Assembly: GCA_017459445.1 (NCBI GenBank)
Contig: JAFUDJ010000020.1
Location: forward strand, 1-64,000
Direction of reading: 5' to 3'
Source: Prevotella sp.
GTDB lineage: Bacteria > Bacteroidota > Bacteroidia > Bacteroidales > Bacteroidaceae
Length of the DNA: 64,000 bases
Shown here: in pieces, positions 7,674 to 15,382 of the stretch
Layout of the letters: each line of letters opens with the position of its first letter
How positions within the stretch are numbered: the first letter of the stretch is position 1
Made by a program: the position numbers and the translations under genes
Notes under the pieces: generated by a model
What the model saw: only the letters and a program-made list of their open reading frames with translations
The model's database searches: none
Told to the model about the DNA's origin: nothing

Positions 7674-7714
7674 GCGGTTCTACTGATTCACTTATAGGAA
7701 TTAGGTGGAACCGC
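7674..7714 (+). terminator. Hairpin terminator after the barrel gene
   Basis: Arms 7674-7683 and 7705-7714 pair with one mismatch around a 21-nt loop. A CTTTGTTT run follows. Confidence 0.65.
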
Positions 7715-8110
7715 CTTTGTTTGATAGTTTGGAATTATTACCCTCTCTCATGCCCCATACCCTTCACCGAATACCTAACCCGCTGACATACAGGCAGTCA
7801 CAGTGAAGGATTTTCACGGATGGGTACTAATAGATAGTGAAGCAAAAACATCAGCAAACGGAGCCGTAGAAGCGCAGTTAAGCTTTGCTGACGTAGGTCG
7901 GCTGTTATGCTGACGTTCGTCAGTAGCTTTGCCGACCTACGTCAGCAAAGGAAAACCAATCTTTTCAAGACGTAATCCACCATACATTAGAGGCTTCAGC
8001 CATAGGTGGGCATCTAACTAAGCCTGAGCCATCAAACCTTCACCAAAAGTCATTATATATCAAGAAGTTGTGTCTCTGGAATGAGAAAATGCAAACTAGG
8101 GTTGTAAACT
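7715..8110. other. Non-coding gap containing a large nested palindrome
   Basis: I see no plausible gene here. The only strong structure is the nested hairpin at 7883-7950. The rest has no repeat or promoter that I can support. Confidence 0.6.
7883..7950. repeat. 20-bp perfect inverted repeat enclosing a second hairpin
   Basis: Arm 7883-7902 is the exact reverse complement of 7931-7950. The 28-nt interior holds a second perfect hairpin, CTGACG (7910-7915) with CGTCAG (7918-7923), whose stem shares GCTGACG with the outer arm. It is stable enough for a cruciform or transcript stem-loop. No T run follows on either side, so a simple terminator is unlikely. Confidence 0.92.
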
Positions 8111-8170
8111 ATGATTGCGGAAAATTCGCATAAACTTTGCGAGTTATTTGTTTGTGTCAACTGAAAGTGT

Positions 8171-8178
8171 TATCTTTG
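8171..8178 (+). promoter_or_regulatory. Promoter of the DUF3843-like gene
   Basis: TATCTTTG with a TTTG -33 element at 8147-8150, spacing 20. The whole 8120-8195 stretch resembles 11455-11530 in front of the ATPase gene. Confidence 0.75.
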
Positions 8179-8202
8179 TACACAAAATGAAGAGTAGATA
8201 AT

Positions 8203-9690
8203 ATGCCACTACACGTATCAGTACAAAACATTCAGCGGATGCATCCGAAAGGGATGGAGTCGTCGACGGATTTTTATTATGCCAAGATTGGCAATCAGTT
8301 GCTAAAGAGTATCCAGAGAACTGGGGCAGTCAAGGTCTTTGGCAATGAGGTGTTGGAAATCATGGCCATTAAGGTAGTACTCTATTTCGAGGATATTATC
8401 TGTGATGGTGGCATCTGGCGTAGCTTTGTCAATAAGCATCGTGAACTATATGGAAAAACGTTGCCGTTCTATCCTGTCGATGAGAAGGACTATCAAGCTG
8501 ACGAGCCTCACGTAGAAGATATCCGCTATCTGCTTTGGGAAGTGGTGATGGATTGTTACCAAGATGTTATGATAAATCCACAGGACAAGTTGCTTGCTGA
8601 GATTGCTAAGATATTCTATGATGTACTGGATGCCGAGTTTGAGAAGGCTCCTATCAATGAAGGTATGCAGCAGTTCTTCCAAGAGGCTACGTTTATGGCC
8701 GATTTCATCGAGATGCGTGAGATGTTGGGCTGGCTTTGGATGGATTGCTATCTGACTGAGGGACACAAGAAGTTTGATGTTGCCGAAGAGATGATTGACG
8801 AGGTCTGCGATGTGCTGCATTTTGACAATCATGACCCACGGGCCATCTATGCTGCGCTCAGCCAGATGGTGTTCCGATACCAATGTGGCCCGTTGGCGCT
8901 TTTTCCCGCTGAGTGGCTGGCTCTTCTGATGGAGACTGTCGGTAATCATGCCTATGCCGACATGCTGAGAAACATTGACTATCGGAAGTATGAGGTTTAT
9001 CTTTTGGAGAACTTCGATACACAGACGATTCATCTGAAGAACACCAAGGACGAAGAGTTCGTAATCAGCATGGACGGTTATGGTGATATGAGTCCTGAAA
9101 CTTTGTGCAATACTGAGGGCTGCGTGGCTTCCTTTGTCCGCTATAATGGACGATGGGAACCGAACGGAATGGATTCGTGGGGCAATTTCCGTCAGGCTTA
9201 CGAGGATATCAAGGAAAGGCAGAAACGCTATGGTGTCGGCCTGCCGCCAAAGAACTACAAGCTGCTGATGAAGGAATCAGGTGGCAGCCCGCTGTTTTAT
9301 TTCCGCAATGGCAAGGAAGTGCGTGAGTTTATGATAAAAGGTGTGGGTATTCCTGAAACAATGATGCGCCCTTCTGATATGGACGACAAGGAATTTATCA
9401 TAGCCTTTGTTCCTTCCGCCAACGAGAGCGTTGCCTTTGCCTATGGGGTGGCCAACTGTGTGAAGGATGCCCGTAACCCCTATTATGGCATGAAGTATCA
9501 CGACGATGATGCCATGATGCTGATTTCTGACACAGAAATCTGTGACCCTGCTATGTTACGCTACCTGATTCAGCATCATATGCTGCCCGATGCTTCGTTT
9601 AACGATGACCCAGAAGACAAGGAGTCACTGCAACTTGCTCAGGATAATCTGGACTTCATAGCCCGAACGGTACGGCGACACTTATATTAA
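8203..9690 (+). CDS. DUF3843-like protein of unknown function
   Basis: A 495-residue protein without signal peptide or membrane segments, so probably cytoplasmic. It is mostly helical and rich in acidic and aromatic residues. The opening (MPLHVSVQNIQRMHPKG...DFYYAKIGNQL) resembles what I recall of the Bacteroidota DUF3843 family, but I cannot confirm this. No catalytic motif stands out. It has its own promoter (8171-8178), closely related to the one in front of the ATPase gene at 11537, and ends before a bidirectional terminator shared with ferritin. Confidence 0.75.
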   Translation: MPLHVSVQNIQRMHPKGMESSTDFYYAKIGNQLLKSIQRTGAVKVFGNEVLEIMAIKVVLYFEDIICDGGIWRSFVNKHRELYGKTLPFYPVDEKDYQADEPHVEDIRYLLWEVVMDCYQDVMINPQDKLLAEIAKIFYDVLDAEFEKAPINEGMQQFFQEATFMADFIEMREMLGWLWMDCYLTEGHKKFDVAEEMIDEVCDVLHFDNHDPRAIYAALSQMVFRYQCGPLALFPAEWLALLMETVGNHAYADMLRNIDYRKYEVYLLENFDTQTIHLKNTKDEEFVISMDGYGDMSPETLCNTEGCVASFVRYNGRWEPNGMDSWGNFRQAYEDIKERQKRYGVGLPPKNYKLLMKESGGSPLFYFRNGKEVREFMIKGVGIPETMMRPSDMDDKEFIIAFVPSANESVAFAYGVANCVKDARNPYYGMKYHDDDAMMLISDTEICDPAMLRYLIQHHMLPDASFNDDPEDKESLQLAQDNLDFIARTVRRHLY

Positions 9691-9712
9691 TTCTAATACG
9701 AGTTGTCTGTTG

Positions 9713-9748
9713 AACCATAAATGGGGCTCAAAGGCCCCATTTATGGTT
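9713..9748. terminator. Bidirectional terminator between the DUF3843-like gene and ferritin
   Basis: A perfect 15-bp stem, arms 9713-9727 and 9734-9748, with a 6-nt loop, lies between convergent genes. Confidence 0.9.
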
Positions 9749-9763
9749 GTCAGTCGGTTCTGT

Positions 9764-10252
9764 TTACTCTTTCACCTGCCCTACGATGTCGTCGATGGTG
9801 GCAACGGTGTGGCCGTCGCGGTGGCGGAAGAGGTTCAGAATGTCGCGGACGGTCTTCTCCTCCTCTACCTGCTCGTCGATGAACTGGTCGACGAAATTGA
9901 TAGAGGCGCGGTCATGCTCGGCATCGGCAACGTCAGCCAGTTCGTTGATTTTCTCAGTGACCCACATCTCGTGTTTCAGTGTGCGCTCAAAGATGTCCTT
10001 CGGGTCTTGGAAGTCCTGCTCAGGAGCATCGATGGCTGTTACCACGGCCTCGCCGCCACGGTTCAGCACGAAGTCGGCCATCTTCAGGGCATGTTCCTTC
10101 TCTTCGTTCGAGTGGTCGAACATCCAGGCAGCAAAGCCTTTCCAGCCCTCCTTACGGAACCAGAAAGCCATCTGCAGATAAAGGTTTGATGAGTACAGTT
10201 CTGCTGTGATTTGTGCGTTAAATGCATCTTGCATTTTCTTTGTAATGTTCAT
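9764..10252 (-). CDS. ftnA: Ferritin (non-haem iron storage)
   Basis: A 162-residue bacterial ferritin that oxidises and stores iron in a 24-subunit cage. Ferroxidase ligands are visible: Glu18 in ITAELYSSNLYL, Glu51 and His54 in SNEEKEHA, with further acidic and Gln residues downstream. Length and the absence of a haem-binding Met segment fit FtnA rather than bacterioferritin. An AAGGAAC ribosome site precedes the ATG at 10252, and a TAnnTTTG box lies at 10308-10315. That promoter is divergent from the second leader RNA, sharing a 60-bp cassette with it. Confidence 0.95.
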   Translation of the reverse strand: MNITKKMQDAFNAQITAELYSSNLYLQMAFWFRKEGWKGFAAWMFDHSNEEKEHALKMADFVLNRGGEAVVTAIDAPEQDFQDPKDIFERTLKHEMWVTEKINELADVADAEHDRASINFVDQFIDEQVEEEKTVRDILNLFRHRDGHTVATIDDIVGQVKE

Positions 10253-10307
10253 AGCTTGTTCCTTTTAAATTTTCGTATCAGAATTATAAATGTGGTAAAT
10301 GTGACTG

Positions 10308-10315
10308 CAAAGTTA
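10308..10315 (-). promoter_or_regulatory. Ferritin promoter box
   Basis: The minus strand reads TAACTTTG, 56 nt upstream of the ferritin ATG. It is one end of the divergent cassette ending at 10367. Confidence 0.7.
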
Positions 10316-10359
10316 CAACTTTTTTCTGTTACTTTATTCGTTAATTTGAAAATAATTCG

Positions 10360-10367
10360 TATCTTTG
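10360..10367 (+). promoter_or_regulatory. Promoter box of the second leader RNA
   Basis: TATCTTTG directly upstream of the conserved RNA. The surrounding segment matches 2327-2385 and 4125-4169. Confidence 0.75.
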
Positions 10368-10734
10368 CCAACAGAAATATGCAGTAAACATAATGTTGAA
10401 CCCTTTAAACAAGAATAGCCAATGGAGTAAAACAGAACGAATAAACGCTAACCGACCTACACGTTGAGGCCCAGCCTCACGAGGTCACAGAGAGATTTTA
10501 ATAACAACCAAATTATTAACTTACAGAATAGCGTTTCTGTTCGTACTTATATAAAAAATTTGAGCTTTTAGCTCTTGTTCTTTGCACTCGAAACCGCCAA
10601 AACTTCGAATATAGTAAGAACAAGTAGATGAAAGTTCACGCTTGATAGGCGTGGACTATTTGTTGCTTGTCACTATATAGGTTACTTGGCGGTACCAGAG
10701 TGCAGATAAGCATCGAATGGTTCCGCCTTTTTGT
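10368..10734 (+). ncRNA. Structured leader RNA, copy 2, intact
   Basis: Visible helices, 5' to 3': ACAGAA (10432-10437) and ACGCTA (10445-10450) with 10529-10540; hairpin TGAGGC-CCA-GCCTCA (10465-10479); GAGCT/AGCTC (near 10562-10574); a 7-bp helix 10583-10589 with 10698-10704; CCGCCAA (10594-10600) with TTGGCGG (10686-10692); GTTCACG (10634-10640) with CGTGGAC (10650-10656); terminator GGCGGTACC (10688-10696) with GGTTCCGCC (10719-10727) and five T (10728-10732). The 10583/10698 helix has a different sequence in copy 1 yet still pairs, which is compensatory change. The terminator and the CCGCCAA helix compete for the same bases. The next start codon is 19 nt after the T run. Confidence 0.82.
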
Positions 10735-10751
10735 ACAAAAATGTTTCTATT

Positions 10752-11174
10752 ATGAAAAAATTTTTTATTCTTGTCACCTTAGCATCGCTATCGACTCTTG
10801 TTAATGCACAAATTAACCCGTTTTATAATCCTTATGCTGCTTACCAACAGCATATGCAGAACGTAATCGAACAACAGAACCGTCAGCTTGTCGAGGGATT
10901 TAGAGAACATATGAAAAACTTTAATTGGAATCAATCTGTTCCTGTTCAACAAAACAACTATTATGATAGCGAGTCTAATACATCAACACAGCAACCGCAA
11001 TCCACGCAAGGATACACAAAAACTTGCGGTGTTTGTCATGGTACTGGTAAATGTCGTAACTGTGTCAATGGATGGGTAAAACGAATATCAGGACAGGATG
11101 GACCATGTCCGGTATGCCCCAACCACAATGGCTTATGTAGTTCATGCGGTGGTCGTGGAAGTTGGAAAGAATAA
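10752..11174 (+). CDS. Small secreted protein with a DnaJ-like zinc-finger tail
   Basis: A 140-residue protein. The ATG at 10752 gives a clear signal peptide (MKKFFILVTLASLSTLVNAQ); the upstream ATG at 10731 falls inside the terminator of the leader RNA. The middle is Gln/Asn-rich. The last 45 residues hold repeated Cys pairs, CGVCHGTGKCRNC...CPVC...CSSCGGRG, with CxxCxGxG spacing as in the DnaJ central zinc finger. Zinc-finger tails of this kind occur in secreted Bacteroidota proteins of unknown role. It is probably controlled by the leader RNA directly upstream. Confidence 0.78.
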   Translation: MKKFFILVTLASLSTLVNAQINPFYNPYAAYQQHMQNVIEQQNRQLVEGFREHMKNFNWNQSVPVQQNNYYDSESNTSTQQPQSTQGYTKTCGVCHGTGKCRNCVNGWVKRISGQDGPCPVCPNHNGLCSSCGGRGSWKE

Positions 11175-11221
11175 AGCAAACACTTAAGGGATTTCTCTTT
11201 GTAATATTATTAAGCGCCGTA

Positions 11222-11245
11222 GGTCATGGTGACAGTCACTTGACC
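11222..11245 (+). other. Small perfect-ended hairpin
   Basis: GGTCA pairs with TGACC at the ends and GTGA with TCAC inside. It lies between the secreted-protein gene and its terminator. Confidence 0.55.
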
Positions 11246-11257
11246 CGTTAACAATCA

Positions 11258-11303
11258 AAACCTCAGCAGATAGAGAGCAAAGTGTTTTCATCTGCTGAGG
11301 TTT
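11258..11303 (+). terminator. Strong terminator after the small secreted protein gene
   Basis: A perfect 14-bp stem (11258-11271 with 11290-11303) is followed by TTTCTTTTTT overlapping its end. Confidence 0.92.
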
Positions 11304-11510
11304 CTTTTTTCATGATTCATTTTGGAGTTTCCGGAATATTGTGTATCTTGCAATGTTGAATCAGCCATAGCGTCATTCTAATGAAAGCGACAAGCGAATA
11401 TATTGACCTAGCGCACAGAATCCGATCTTTTGCGTGGTTTGCGAAAAAAATCGCAACGAAAAAAATCGCATAAACTTTGCCGTTTGTTTGTAAGTATCAT
11501 ATTTAAGTAT
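11304..11510. other. Gap between terminator and ATPase promoter
   Basis: Apart from the mntA remnant at 11335-11430 and short direct repeats of an AAAAAAATCGCA type (near 11444-11471), I see nothing here. Confidence 0.5.
11335..11430 (+). pseudogene. Decayed mntA start with remnants of the leader element
   Basis: From the ATG at 11381, the first ten codons read MKATSEYIDL against MKTTNEYIDL of mntA at 4324, with 23 of 30 bases the same and most changes silent or conservative. Similarity is lost after that. Just upstream, GTATCTTGC, AATGTTGAA and ATAGC fragments echo the 5' part of the leader RNA. It looks like a deletion remnant of a third leader RNA/mntA copy. Confidence 0.55.
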
Positions 11511-11518
11511 TATCTTTG
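11511..11518 (+). promoter_or_regulatory. Promoter of the ATPase gene
   Basis: TATCTTTG with a TTTG -33 element at 11487-11490, spacing 20. It is a near copy of the promoter at 8171-8178, including the ACTTTGC block upstream and the AAAATGAAG after the box. Confidence 0.75.
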
Positions 11519-11536
11519 TACGCAAAATGAAGATAA

Positions 11537-12601
11537 ATGAAGAATCCATTTAAGTATGGTGTACTTGTTGACAACGAGTTTTTCACCGATAGAAACGAAG
11601 AGTTGAAGGAGGTTCAGAGGACGCTGGACAGCGAGAATCATCTGATAATGATTAGTCCTCGAAGGTTTGGCAAATCGAGTCTTGTAGCCAAGGCAGTCAA
11701 AGCCACTGGGCGGCCATGTATCTCGCTCAATATGCAAAATATGTTGAGCGTCGATGATTTTGCCTCTAAACTGTTACGTGAACTGTTCCGTCAGTATCCT
11801 ATGGAGAGAATCAGGCATCTCATGTCTCATTTTAGGATTGTGCCAACGGTCTCTACTAACCCCGTGACGAATGGTGTTGATGTCTCGTTTCAACCAGTGT
11901 TGAACAGCATGGTATTGTTGGAGGATGCGATGGCTCTGATAGAAAAGGTCAGCACAGAAGACAAAAGGCTGATAGTGGTATTCGATGAATTCCAGGAGAT
12001 TCTCAACATTCGCAAGGGCCTGGACAAGCAACTGCGTTCTATCATGCAGCAGCAGGAACACCTGAATTATGTCCTGTTGGGAAGCCAGGAGTCAATGATG
12101 ACGGAGATATTCGAGCGGAAGAAATCACCGTTTTATCATTTCGGCAAGTTAATGCACCTGAATAAGATACCATACAACGATTTCAAGGAATATGTATCGG
12201 CTCGATTGCCATTGAAGGAGCAGGATAAGTTGAATGTTATTGTAGATGAGATACTTTCCTTTACAGGGCTACACCCATATTATACTCAGCAGTTGTCAGC
12301 CCAAGTCTGGGATATGATGACTTACGACGGACTTGTTGATGAGGTTGTAGCGGAGGCAATCGCTTATATTGTGCGTACTCATGACTTGGATTTCGAACGT
12401 CTTTGGCTGAACTTTAACCGTACCGACCGCTCTATCATGATGAACCTGAGTAAGGGCATCAATCCTTTACAGAATCGCCAAGTGGCCACAAGCACATCAT
12501 TTAGCGGAATAAAGCGGTTGATGAAAAACGGGTATGTAATCCGTGTGACAGATTATGAGATAGAGGACCCATTCTTTAAAGAATGGATTATTGGTTTGTA
12601 A
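11537..12601 (+). CDS. Archaeal-type ATPase (STAND-like P-loop protein)
   Basis: A 354-residue P-loop ATPase of the ATPase_2 family, common in many copies in Bacteroidales. The Walker A loop is SPRRFGKSSL (residues 40-49) and the Walker B strand is RLIVVFDEF (near residues 143-151). GSQESMMTEIF resembles the sensor-1 region. The C-terminal third (LDFERLWLNFNRTDRSIMMNL onward) looks like the winged-helix part usual in this family, and the protein ends in DPFFKEWI, also typical. The cellular role is unknown; members are often found with mobile or defence genes. The ATG at 11527 is out of frame. Confidence 0.85.
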   Translation: MKNPFKYGVLVDNEFFTDRNEELKEVQRTLDSENHLIMISPRRFGKSSLVAKAVKATGRPCISLNMQNMLSVDDFASKLLRELFRQYPMERIRHLMSHFRIVPTVSTNPVTNGVDVSFQPVLNSMVLLEDAMALIEKVSTEDKRLIVVFDEFQEILNIRKGLDKQLRSIMQQQEHLNYVLLGSQESMMTEIFERKKSPFYHFGKLMHLNKIPYNDFKEYVSARLPLKEQDKLNVIVDEILSFTGLHPYYTQQLSAQVWDMMTYDGLVDEVVAEAIAYIVRTHDLDFERLWLNFNRTDRSIMMNLSKGINPLQNRQVATSTSFSGIKRLMKNGYVIRVTDYEIEDPFFKEWIIGL

Positions 12602-12702
12602 ATACCGTGATTGGAGGTCGATTCCTCTGATTACAGTGCTTTCATAAAAAACCATCAATGAATAGTGCTAAAATTTATGGCTCAACATTTCCCGTCAAAA
12701 CT

Positions 12703-13485
12703 TCAGGCAACAATCATAATCCCTGTGAAGATTCTGCCGCTGTTGATGCCTAAGCGGCGGGCGGAGAAGTAGTCGGCGGCATGCTGATAGGTGCAGATGG
12801 GCGACACGCTGACTGACGTAGGGGGAAGGCCTGCAGCCAGCAGTTGCTGGCGATTACACTCAGGCAGGTCGATGTGCCATTTTTCTTTGCGGCAACTGAT
12901 GGCGGGCATGTCGAAACCAGCTTGCGCGAAGGCGTCATAGACCTCATCGCCCACCTCGAAGCTGTCCAGATGGATACCCGGGCCTATCAGTGCCCTCAGC
13001 TGTTCGGGGTGGGTGCCGTAGGCTGCCGTCATTTCCGCAACCGTCTTTTCTACGATGCGGGCTGCCGTTCCCCGCCATCCGGCGTGTACGGCACCTATGG
13101 CATGGTGTGCATGGTCGTAAAGCAGGATAGGGATGCAGTCGGCGGTCGACACGCCAATGCAGACACTCCTCAGGTTAGTCGTCAGCGCATCAAAGCCCTC
13201 CAGCGCCTCGCGCCGCTGCCGCTCCGTCAGCGCCAGCAGCGCCTCGTTAACCAGTGCCGTTCTGGTCTGGTGTACCTGATGGGGCATCAGTAGCCGTTCG
13301 TCACTGATGCCGAGCAGCGTACACAGTGCTTTGCGATTCCTGCTGATGTCTTCTTCCTGGTCGCCACAGTAGCGGTTGATGTTAAACCCGGCATAGCTGC
13401 CGGTGCTATATCCCCCATGGCGTGTGGTGCTGAAGGCTACTACGCCAGTTCCTATGTCGTAGTAGTGTAGTTGCGGTTGCTGCAT
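12703..13485 (-). CDS. YfiH-type multicopper/purine nucleoside phosphorylase-like protein
   Basis: A 260-residue YfiH (DUF152/LACC1-like) protein. Family enzymes cleave purine nucleosides, and some were first reported as polyphenol oxidases. Typical motifs are FSTTRHGG, PHQVHQT, STADCIPILL, GAVHAGWRGT and the C-terminal CTYQ with FSARR. These carry the conserved His and Cys metal ligands. The start at 13485 begins MQQPQLHYYD; the longer frame to 13581 would run across the promoter box at 13507-13514. It is a single gene, convergent with the ATPase. Confidence 0.88.
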   Translation of the reverse strand: MQQPQLHYYDIGTGVVAFSTTRHGGYSTGSYAGFNINRYCGDQEEDISRNRKALCTLLGISDERLLMPHQVHQTRTALVNEALLALTERQRREALEGFDALTTNLRSVCIGVSTADCIPILLYDHAHHAIGAVHAGWRGTAARIVEKTVAEMTAAYGTHPEQLRALIGPGIHLDSFEVGDEVYDAFAQAGFDMPAISCRKEKWHIDLPECNRQQLLAAGLPPTSVSVSPICTYQHAADYFSARRLGINSGRIFTGIMIVA

Positions 13486-13506
13486 ACCCTTAATCTGTTT
13501 TAGGCG

Positions 13507-13514
13507 CAAAGTTA
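13507..13514 (-). promoter_or_regulatory. Promoter box of the YfiH-type gene
   Basis: The minus strand reads TAACTTTG, 22 nt upstream of the ATG at 13485. It supports the shorter start. Confidence 0.7.
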
Positions 13515-13588
13515 CAACATTTTCCCCGATTATCGTTTCGCCACAGAAGAAAAAATACTTGTTTCTTTGTTTTATTCCCAACTTTTCG

Positions 13589-13620
13589 TACCTTTGCCGT
13601 TGTAAACAACGGCGAAGGTA
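13589..13620. repeat. Inverted repeat built on a promoter box
   Basis: Two 15-nt arms (13589-13603 and 13606-13620) match at 14 positions around AA. The left arm opens with the promoter box TACCTTTG. It may be an operator upstream of the lyase gene. Confidence 0.7.
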
Positions 13621-13675
13621 CTCACGCTCGACAAAAAAAGAATTGGAATTCTTTGTTTTTGTTCTCGCTTAATCG

Positions 13676-13683
13676 TACCTTTG
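13676..13683 (+). promoter_or_regulatory. Promoter of the PL9-like lyase gene
   Basis: TACCTTTG with TTTG at 13652-13655, spacing 20. It lies 38 nt upstream of the ATG. Confidence 0.75.
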
Positions 13684-13720
13684 CCCCGTGAAGCAAAGAC
13701 AAACCATTCAGTAATTAATA

Positions 13721-15292
13721 ATGAAAACAAAACTACTACTGTTAATCACGGCTTTTCTGTGTGTATCGGCCATGAGCATGGCCACCAACTACTATGCTGC
13801 ACCCGGTGCCAAGGGCGACGGCAAGAGTATTAACACCCCCGGCGACTTGAACACGCTGGCGAATAAAACCATTGCCGGTGGTGACTCGCTGTTCCTTTTG
13901 GACGGTGTCTACTACGTAACGGCTACCGTGGATGTGAAGAATGCGGCAGGTACGGCAGACAAGATGACCTTCGTGGGAGCCTACAAGGATGCGCACCCCA
14001 TCATCGACGGCAGCAAGATGGCGTATAGCAACAACAGCCAGTCGAACGGATTGCGAACCCGCGTCGCCTATATCCACCTGAAGAACATCACCGTGCGCTA
14101 TACTGGTTTCAAGGGTTTCCTCATCGGTGGCAGCTACAACAAGATAGAGAACTGCACGGCACAGGCCAACGTCGACTCGGGCTTCGGTGTGAAGGAAGCC
14201 GACAACTGCACGTTCATCAACTGCGACTCGTTCGACAACTTCGACTACCAGCTGGGCGGCACGTCGAGCCCCGACTTCGGCGGCAATGCCGACGGCTTCT
14301 GCGACAAGCAGTTCTCGGGCGGTGGAAACACCTATATCAACTGCCGCGCCTGGAACAACAGCGACGACGGCTGGGACCTCTACAAGCGCGTGACCTCGGC
14401 GCCCATCATCTTCATCAACTGCATCACCTACAACAACTCGCCCGAATACTACGACTTCACCGGCAATCCCCGTCTGGAGACCGACAAGTCATGGTTCGAC
14501 AGCGTGGAGGGCAAGACCATGGAAACGTCGAAGGGCCATGTCGACACGTGGTATCGCACCCACTACTATAACAACGGCAACAAGAACGGCTTCAAGATTG
14601 GCGGAGCCGGCGTGGCCACCGACGTGGAGATGTACCGCTGCCTGGCTATTGCCAACACCGTCAAGGGCTTCGACCAGAACTATACGCAGGGCAACGTGAA
14701 GCTGTACAACTGCTCCGCCTACGACAACAAGGCGAACTACCACTTCGACTCGGAACCGATGAAGAGCCTCGACATCAAGAACAGCATCAGCTACTATTCT
14801 CACGAGGCTGATTACACCAAGCCTAAGGATGACTGGTGGAAAGATGTCATCACCGTAGGCAACTACACCCATAGCAGCAACTCATGGGACATGGCTGGAA
14901 TGGCCCCCGCCGATGCAGACTTCATCAGTCTTGATCCGGCTTCCAGCATCGGCGGACGCGACGACAGCGGCAGCTTCAACGTGCCTACCATGCGTCTGGC
15001 AAAAGGCAGCAAGTTCATTGATGCCGGAGAGGTGATTGCCGGATACAACGACAACGACTACAAAGGCAGCAAGCCCGACCTGGGATGGAAGGAGTTTGAG
15101 GACGAGGTGCCAACAGCCATCTCCGAGGACCTGAGTACGCTGAACGGGGCACGCCGGCTGAACATCTACACGCTGAGTGGCCGAATGGTGGGAATGGTCA
15201 GCGACGGCCGTCTTGACGCGCTGCACCTGCCCAGCGGCATTTACGTCGTCCGCGACTTCGATACCAACAAGGCCGTGAAGATTCGCCGATAG
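13721..15292 (+). CDS. Secreted PL9-like pectate lyase (right-handed beta-helix)
   Basis: A 523-residue secreted protein with signal peptide (MKTKLLLLITAFLCVSAMSMA). The body is a right-handed beta-helix with repeated NCxA/NC turns (NCTAQANVDSGFGV, NCDSFDNFD, NCRAWNNSDDGWDLYKR, NCITYNNS, KNGFKIGGAG). The DDGWDLYK and KNGFKIGG motifs are those of polysaccharide lyase family 9, which cut polygalacturonate by beta-elimination with calcium. The last 80 residues form a sorting-type tail (LNIYTLSGRMVGM...LPSGIYVV). It is likely exported to act on pectin outside the cell. A strong hairpin follows the stop. Confidence 0.82.
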   Translation: MKTKLLLLITAFLCVSAMSMATNYYAAPGAKGDGKSINTPGDLNTLANKTIAGGDSLFLLDGVYYVTATVDVKNAAGTADKMTFVGAYKDAHPIIDGSKMAYSNNSQSNGLRTRVAYIHLKNITVRYTGFKGFLIGGSYNKIENCTAQANVDSGFGVKEADNCTFINCDSFDNFDYQLGGTSSPDFGGNADGFCDKQFSGGGNTYINCRAWNNSDDGWDLYKRVTSAPIIFINCITYNNSPEYYDFTGNPRLETDKSWFDSVEGKTMETSKGHVDTWYRTHYYNNGNKNGFKIGGAGVATDVEMYRCLAIANTVKGFDQNYTQGNVKLYNCSAYDNKANYHFDSEPMKSLDIKNSISYYSHEADYTKPKDDWWKDVITVGNYTHSSNSWDMAGMAPADADFISLDPASSIGGRDDSGSFNVPTMRLAKGSKFIDAGEVIAGYNDNDYKGSKPDLGWKEFEDEVPTAISEDLSTLNGARRLNIYTLSGRMVGMVSDGRLDALHLPSGIYVVRDFDTNKAVKIRR

Positions 15293-15320
15293 AAACCAAT
15301 TGATGATATCGCATTAAACA

Positions 15321-15353
15321 ACACCCCCGCAGACTAACAATCTGTGGGGGTGT
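15321..15353. terminator. Bidirectional terminator
   Basis: Arms 15321-15333 and 15341-15353 pair almost perfectly with a 7-nt loop between convergent genes. Confidence 0.9.
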
Positions 15354-15382
15354 CTGTTACTATAAAACCAAACAACTACTAA

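Noticed and set aside
10368-10734. The leader RNA as tmRNA, RNase P RNA, 6S RNA or a group II intron
   Set aside because: None of their diagnostic sequences is present (tRNA-like ends, the RNase P GAGGAAAGTCC core, domain V), and no reverse transcriptase lies nearby.
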